In this document: in pieces, positions 22,784 through 24,099 of the stretch | Position numbering within the stretch: the stretch's first letter is position 1 | Layout of the letters: the number at the start of each line of letters is the position of its first letter | DNA from: Candidatus Saccharimonadota bacterium | GTDB taxonomy: Bacteria > Patescibacteriota > Saccharimonadia > Saccharimonadales > Saccharimonadaceae | DNA length: 24,099 bases | Assembly (NCBI GenBank): GCA_018064165.1 | Contig: JAGOZV010000003.1 | Span: 1-24,099 of the forward strand | Reading direction: 5' to 3' | Position numbers and translations under genes: made by a program | The notes under the pieces: model-generated | What the model was told of the DNA's origin: nothing | Database searches by the model: none | Seen by the model: the letters and a program-made list of their open reading frames with translations, nothing else

Positions 22784-23644
22784 TTACTGGCTAATTGTCC
22801 AGACCCCATCGGGGCTACTCTCAATAATTCCGGCTATTTCTAGTGTAGAAAGTGTAACAAAAATACTGCTAGGGCTTATATTTGTTGCGTTAATGATTTG
22901 GTTGGTATCTTTTGCTCCAGCTAAAATTGCATTTATAATAAGCTGCTCGGTTTTATTTTTGCGAACAGGAATTTGTGGCGTAGTTTTTTGACTTTTTATG
23001 CCTAGCGCTGAAAGAATATCGGACGTGTCGATTAATGGTTGTGCGCCCTGACGAATGAGCCTGTTGCAACCAGCCGACATGGGGCTAGTAATATTGCCAG
23101 GAACTGCAAAAACATCTTTTCCCTGTTCTAGGGCGTGACTGGCAGTATTTAATGTGCCACTTTTTACTGCGGCTTCCGTTACAATAACAATGCTAGACAA
23201 GCCGCTAATTATTCGATTTCTTTCAAGAAAATGATATGGCTGCGCAGGCATGTCTGCCGGATAAGTACTAATAAGCGCCCCACCTGCTTTGACTATTTCG
23301 CGGCTTAAAGAAAAATGCGATGCTGGGTAAATTCCGTTTAGTCCACGTGCCATAACTGCGATAGTTGGTGTGTTAAATTTTAAGGCCGCCCTATGAGCTA
23401 TGCTATCTATGCCTAGCGCTAAGCCACTTATAATGGTAACGTTATGTTCGGCAAGAGCGTGCACGATTTTTTCAGTAACAGATTTACCATAGGGGGTAGG
23501 CTTGCGACTGCCCACAATAGCCACTGATTTAACAGGGGTAGATGGCAGTTCGCCACAATAATATAATGTATTAGGAACTTTAGCAATACTAGCCAATTGG
23601 TTAGTAAAAATATTGTCTTGAGGTCGTACAGCATTGATTTTCAT
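22784..23644 (-). CDS. dprA: DNA-processing protein DprA
   Basis: DprA (Smf) binds incoming single-stranded DNA during natural transformation and loads RecA. The 286-residue protein has the extended Rossmann fold: SVAIVGSRKPTPYGKSVTEK (about 40-59), IISGLALGIDSIAHRAAL, IAVMARGLNGIYP, FLERNRIISGLSSIVIVTEA, KSGTLNTASHALEQGKDVFA and VPGNITSPMSAGCNRLIRQG. A C-terminal winged helix follows (about 225-286, ISPSSIFVTLSTLEIAGIIE). The N-terminal SAM domain of larger DprA proteins is absent. Presence suggests DNA uptake ability. No ribosome binding site is clear before the ATG at 23644. The gene is divergent from the structured RNA promoter, with 20 bp between the ATG and that promoter's -35. Confidence 0.94.
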   Translation of the reverse strand: MKINAVRPQDNIFTNQLASIAKVPNTLYYCGELPSTPVKSVAIVGSRKPTPYGKSVTEKIVHALAEHNVTIISGLALGIDSIAHRAALKFNTPTIAVMARGLNGIYPASHFSLSREIVKAGGALISTYPADMPAQPYHFLERNRIISGLSSIVIVTEAAVKSGTLNTASHALEQGKDVFAVPGNITSPMSAGCNRLIRQGAQPLIDTSDILSALGIKSQKTTPQIPVRKNKTEQLIINAILAGAKDTNQIINATNISPSSIFVTLSTLEIAGIIESSPDGVWTISQ

Positions 23645-23664
23645 GATTTATATGGTAAAAGGTA

Positions 23665-23693
23665 TTGACTTTAATGATATTTAGTGCTAAGAT
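23665..23693 (+). promoter_or_regulatory. Promoter of the structured RNA gene
   Basis: TTGACT (23665-23670), 17-bp spacer, TAAGAT (23688-23693) with TG one base before it (TGCTAAGAT). It points away from dprA, with transcription expected to start near 23700. No ORF follows, which indicates an RNA gene. Confidence 0.75.
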
Positions 23694-23699
23694 AGTAAT

Positions 23700-23947
23700 G
23701 ATTGGTTATGAAATAACTAACCAAATGTACCTTACACCCCTATTTTAACTTAAAGTTAGGTTACATGCAATTAGTTTTTAAGGTAAATACCCTCCATCTT
23801 TTAAACTTAATAGTTGCATGTATACTAACCCCTTTAACCAGCTGGTAACTGCGTTCGTGGAGACGAGATACCAAGCCGTGCCCCGTGGGTGGGTTGAAGG
23901 GCAATATGCGCCTATAGCGATGCCCACCCTTGCTATAGGCGTTTTTT
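23700..23947 (+). ncRNA. Unidentified structured non-coding RNA (about 250 nt)
   Basis: It has its own promoter and terminator. Helices read from sequence: TTGGTTA/TAACCAA near the 5' end; TACATGCAATTA with TAGTTGCATGTA (12 bp, one G-U; left arm near 23763-23774, right arm near 23811-23822) enclosing AGTTT/AAACT; CCCTTTAACC (23830-23839) with GGTTGAAGGG (23892-23901), 10 bp with one G-U. The last encloses a hairpin whose stem joins 23841-23847 to 23869-23876, then TCGT/ACGA with a GGAG loop (23855-23866). GGGTGGG (23887-23893) can pair with CCCACCC in the terminator loop (23923-23929), a possible pseudoknot. I could not match it to tmRNA, SRP RNA or RNase P RNA. Confidence 0.72.
23909..23947 (+). 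terminator. Intrinsic terminator of the structured RNA
   Basis: CGCCTATAGC (23909-23918) and GCTATAGGCG (23932-23941) form a perfect 10-bp stem with a 13-nt loop, followed directly by six T (23942-23947). The loop contains CCCACCC, complementary to GGGTGGG at 23887-23893, so loop pairing could affect folding or termination. Confidence 0.92.
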
Positions 23948-23960
23948 GTTTAGTAAAAAT

Positions 23961-24030
23961 CTGTATCAAAACATAAAAACATCTTTTAATAAAATAAAAC
24001 CTGTATCAAAAACTAAAACATATCTTTTTT
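23961..24030. repeat. Two imperfect direct repeats at 40-bp period
   Basis: CTGTATCAAA starts at 23961 and again at 24001. Each copy continues with an A-rich stretch (acataaaaac and aactaaaaca) and ATCTTTT. Only two copies are visible before the window end, and they are not identical, so this is not a CRISPR array as seen. Confidence 0.5.
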
Positions 24031-24084
24031 CAGCTAAGCTAGGCACTACGTGTAGAAACCTGAAAAAAGATTGTTTTAGTTTTT
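24008..24084. repeat. Long 25-bp inverted repeat (hairpin) at the window end
   Basis: AAAAACTAAAACA (24008-24020) pairs with TGTTTTAGTTTTT (24072-24084), 13 bp perfect. A22/T71 and TCTTTTTTCAG (24023-24033) with CTGAAAAAAGA (24060-24070) add 12 bp. One T (24021) is bulged. The 26-nt loop contains CTACGTGTAG (24046-24055). The left arm overlaps the second direct repeat. Confidence 0.6.
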
Positions 24085-24099
24085 AAGGCAAAGGTTATT

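Noticed and set aside
23647..23652. TATAAA as the dprA -10 element
   Set aside because: It ends only 2 nt before the ATG and has no -35; too close even for a leaderless start.
23700..23947. Known RNA identity (tmRNA, SRP RNA, RNase P RNA)
   Set aside because: I see no tRNA-like ends, no GGAAG-type SRP tip and no RNase P core sequences such as GAGGAAAGTCC; 6S is unlikely because the ends do not pair.
23961..24030. CRISPR array
   Set aside because: Only two imperfect copies, A-rich and without unique spacers; no cas gene in the window.
1..24099. TGA reassigned to glycine as in Gracilibacteria
   Set aside because: All conserved proteins are full length without in-frame TGA; the code looks standard.

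Overview
The window is a low-GC bacterial chromosome segment. I infer a member of the Candidate Phyla Radiation (Patescibacteria), most likely Candidatus Saccharibacteria (TM7). This rests on the combination of a reduced division/cell-wall (dcw) cluster, a stand-alone VirD4/TraD-like membrane ATPase, a sigma-region-4 protein with HARE-type winged helices, and a TopA without zinc fingers but with GRFGP repeats and a histone-H1-like tail. All genes read cleanly in the standard code. None of the 22 genes whose end is visible uses TGA as its stop.

Plus strand, 1-5648: the 3' part of a galU-like nucleotidyltransferase, an EamA/DMT membrane transporter, an RNase HI, a protein I recognise as DUF4868 (the KwaB family of the Kiwa anti-phage system), a PIF1-family helicase and yvcK. 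From the transporter onward these are tightly packed (a 1-bp overlap to 8-bp gaps) and look like one transcription unit. RNase HI, KwaB-like protein and helicase form a nucleic-acid-handling block.

Plus strand, 5649-14063: a compact dcw cluster, mraZ-rsmH-(21-codon ORF)-ftsL-like-ftsI-mraY-ftsW-murG-ftsQ-like. It is preceded by a classic MraZ-autoregulated promoter, with three 10-bp-phased GKGGGT boxes, and by a palindrome made of two perfect DnaA boxes. The Mur ligases (murC/D/E/F), ddl, ftsA and ftsZ usual in dcw clusters are absent here. A structured, non-coding 287-bp leader separates mraZ from rsmH.

14064-14811 is a 748-bp gap with no convincing gene. It contains an extremely T-rich stretch bracketed by a perfect 10-bp inverted repeat. 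A GNAT acetyltransferase and an orphan acidic protein follow on the plus strand.

Minus strand, 23644 down to 15888: dprA, topA, a sigma-4/HARE regulator, the large VirD4-like ATPase and an NrdH-like redoxin with an unusual acidic insertion. The last three have visible promoters of their own, and topA has a possible one.

Divergent from dprA, at 23665-23947, lies a convincing unannotated structured RNA gene. It has a TTGACT-17-TAAGAT promoter with extended -10, about 250 nt with several strong helices and a possible pseudoknot, and a 10-bp intrinsic terminator. The last 140 bp hold two 40-bp-phased direct repeats and a 25-bp hairpin whose context lies outside the window.
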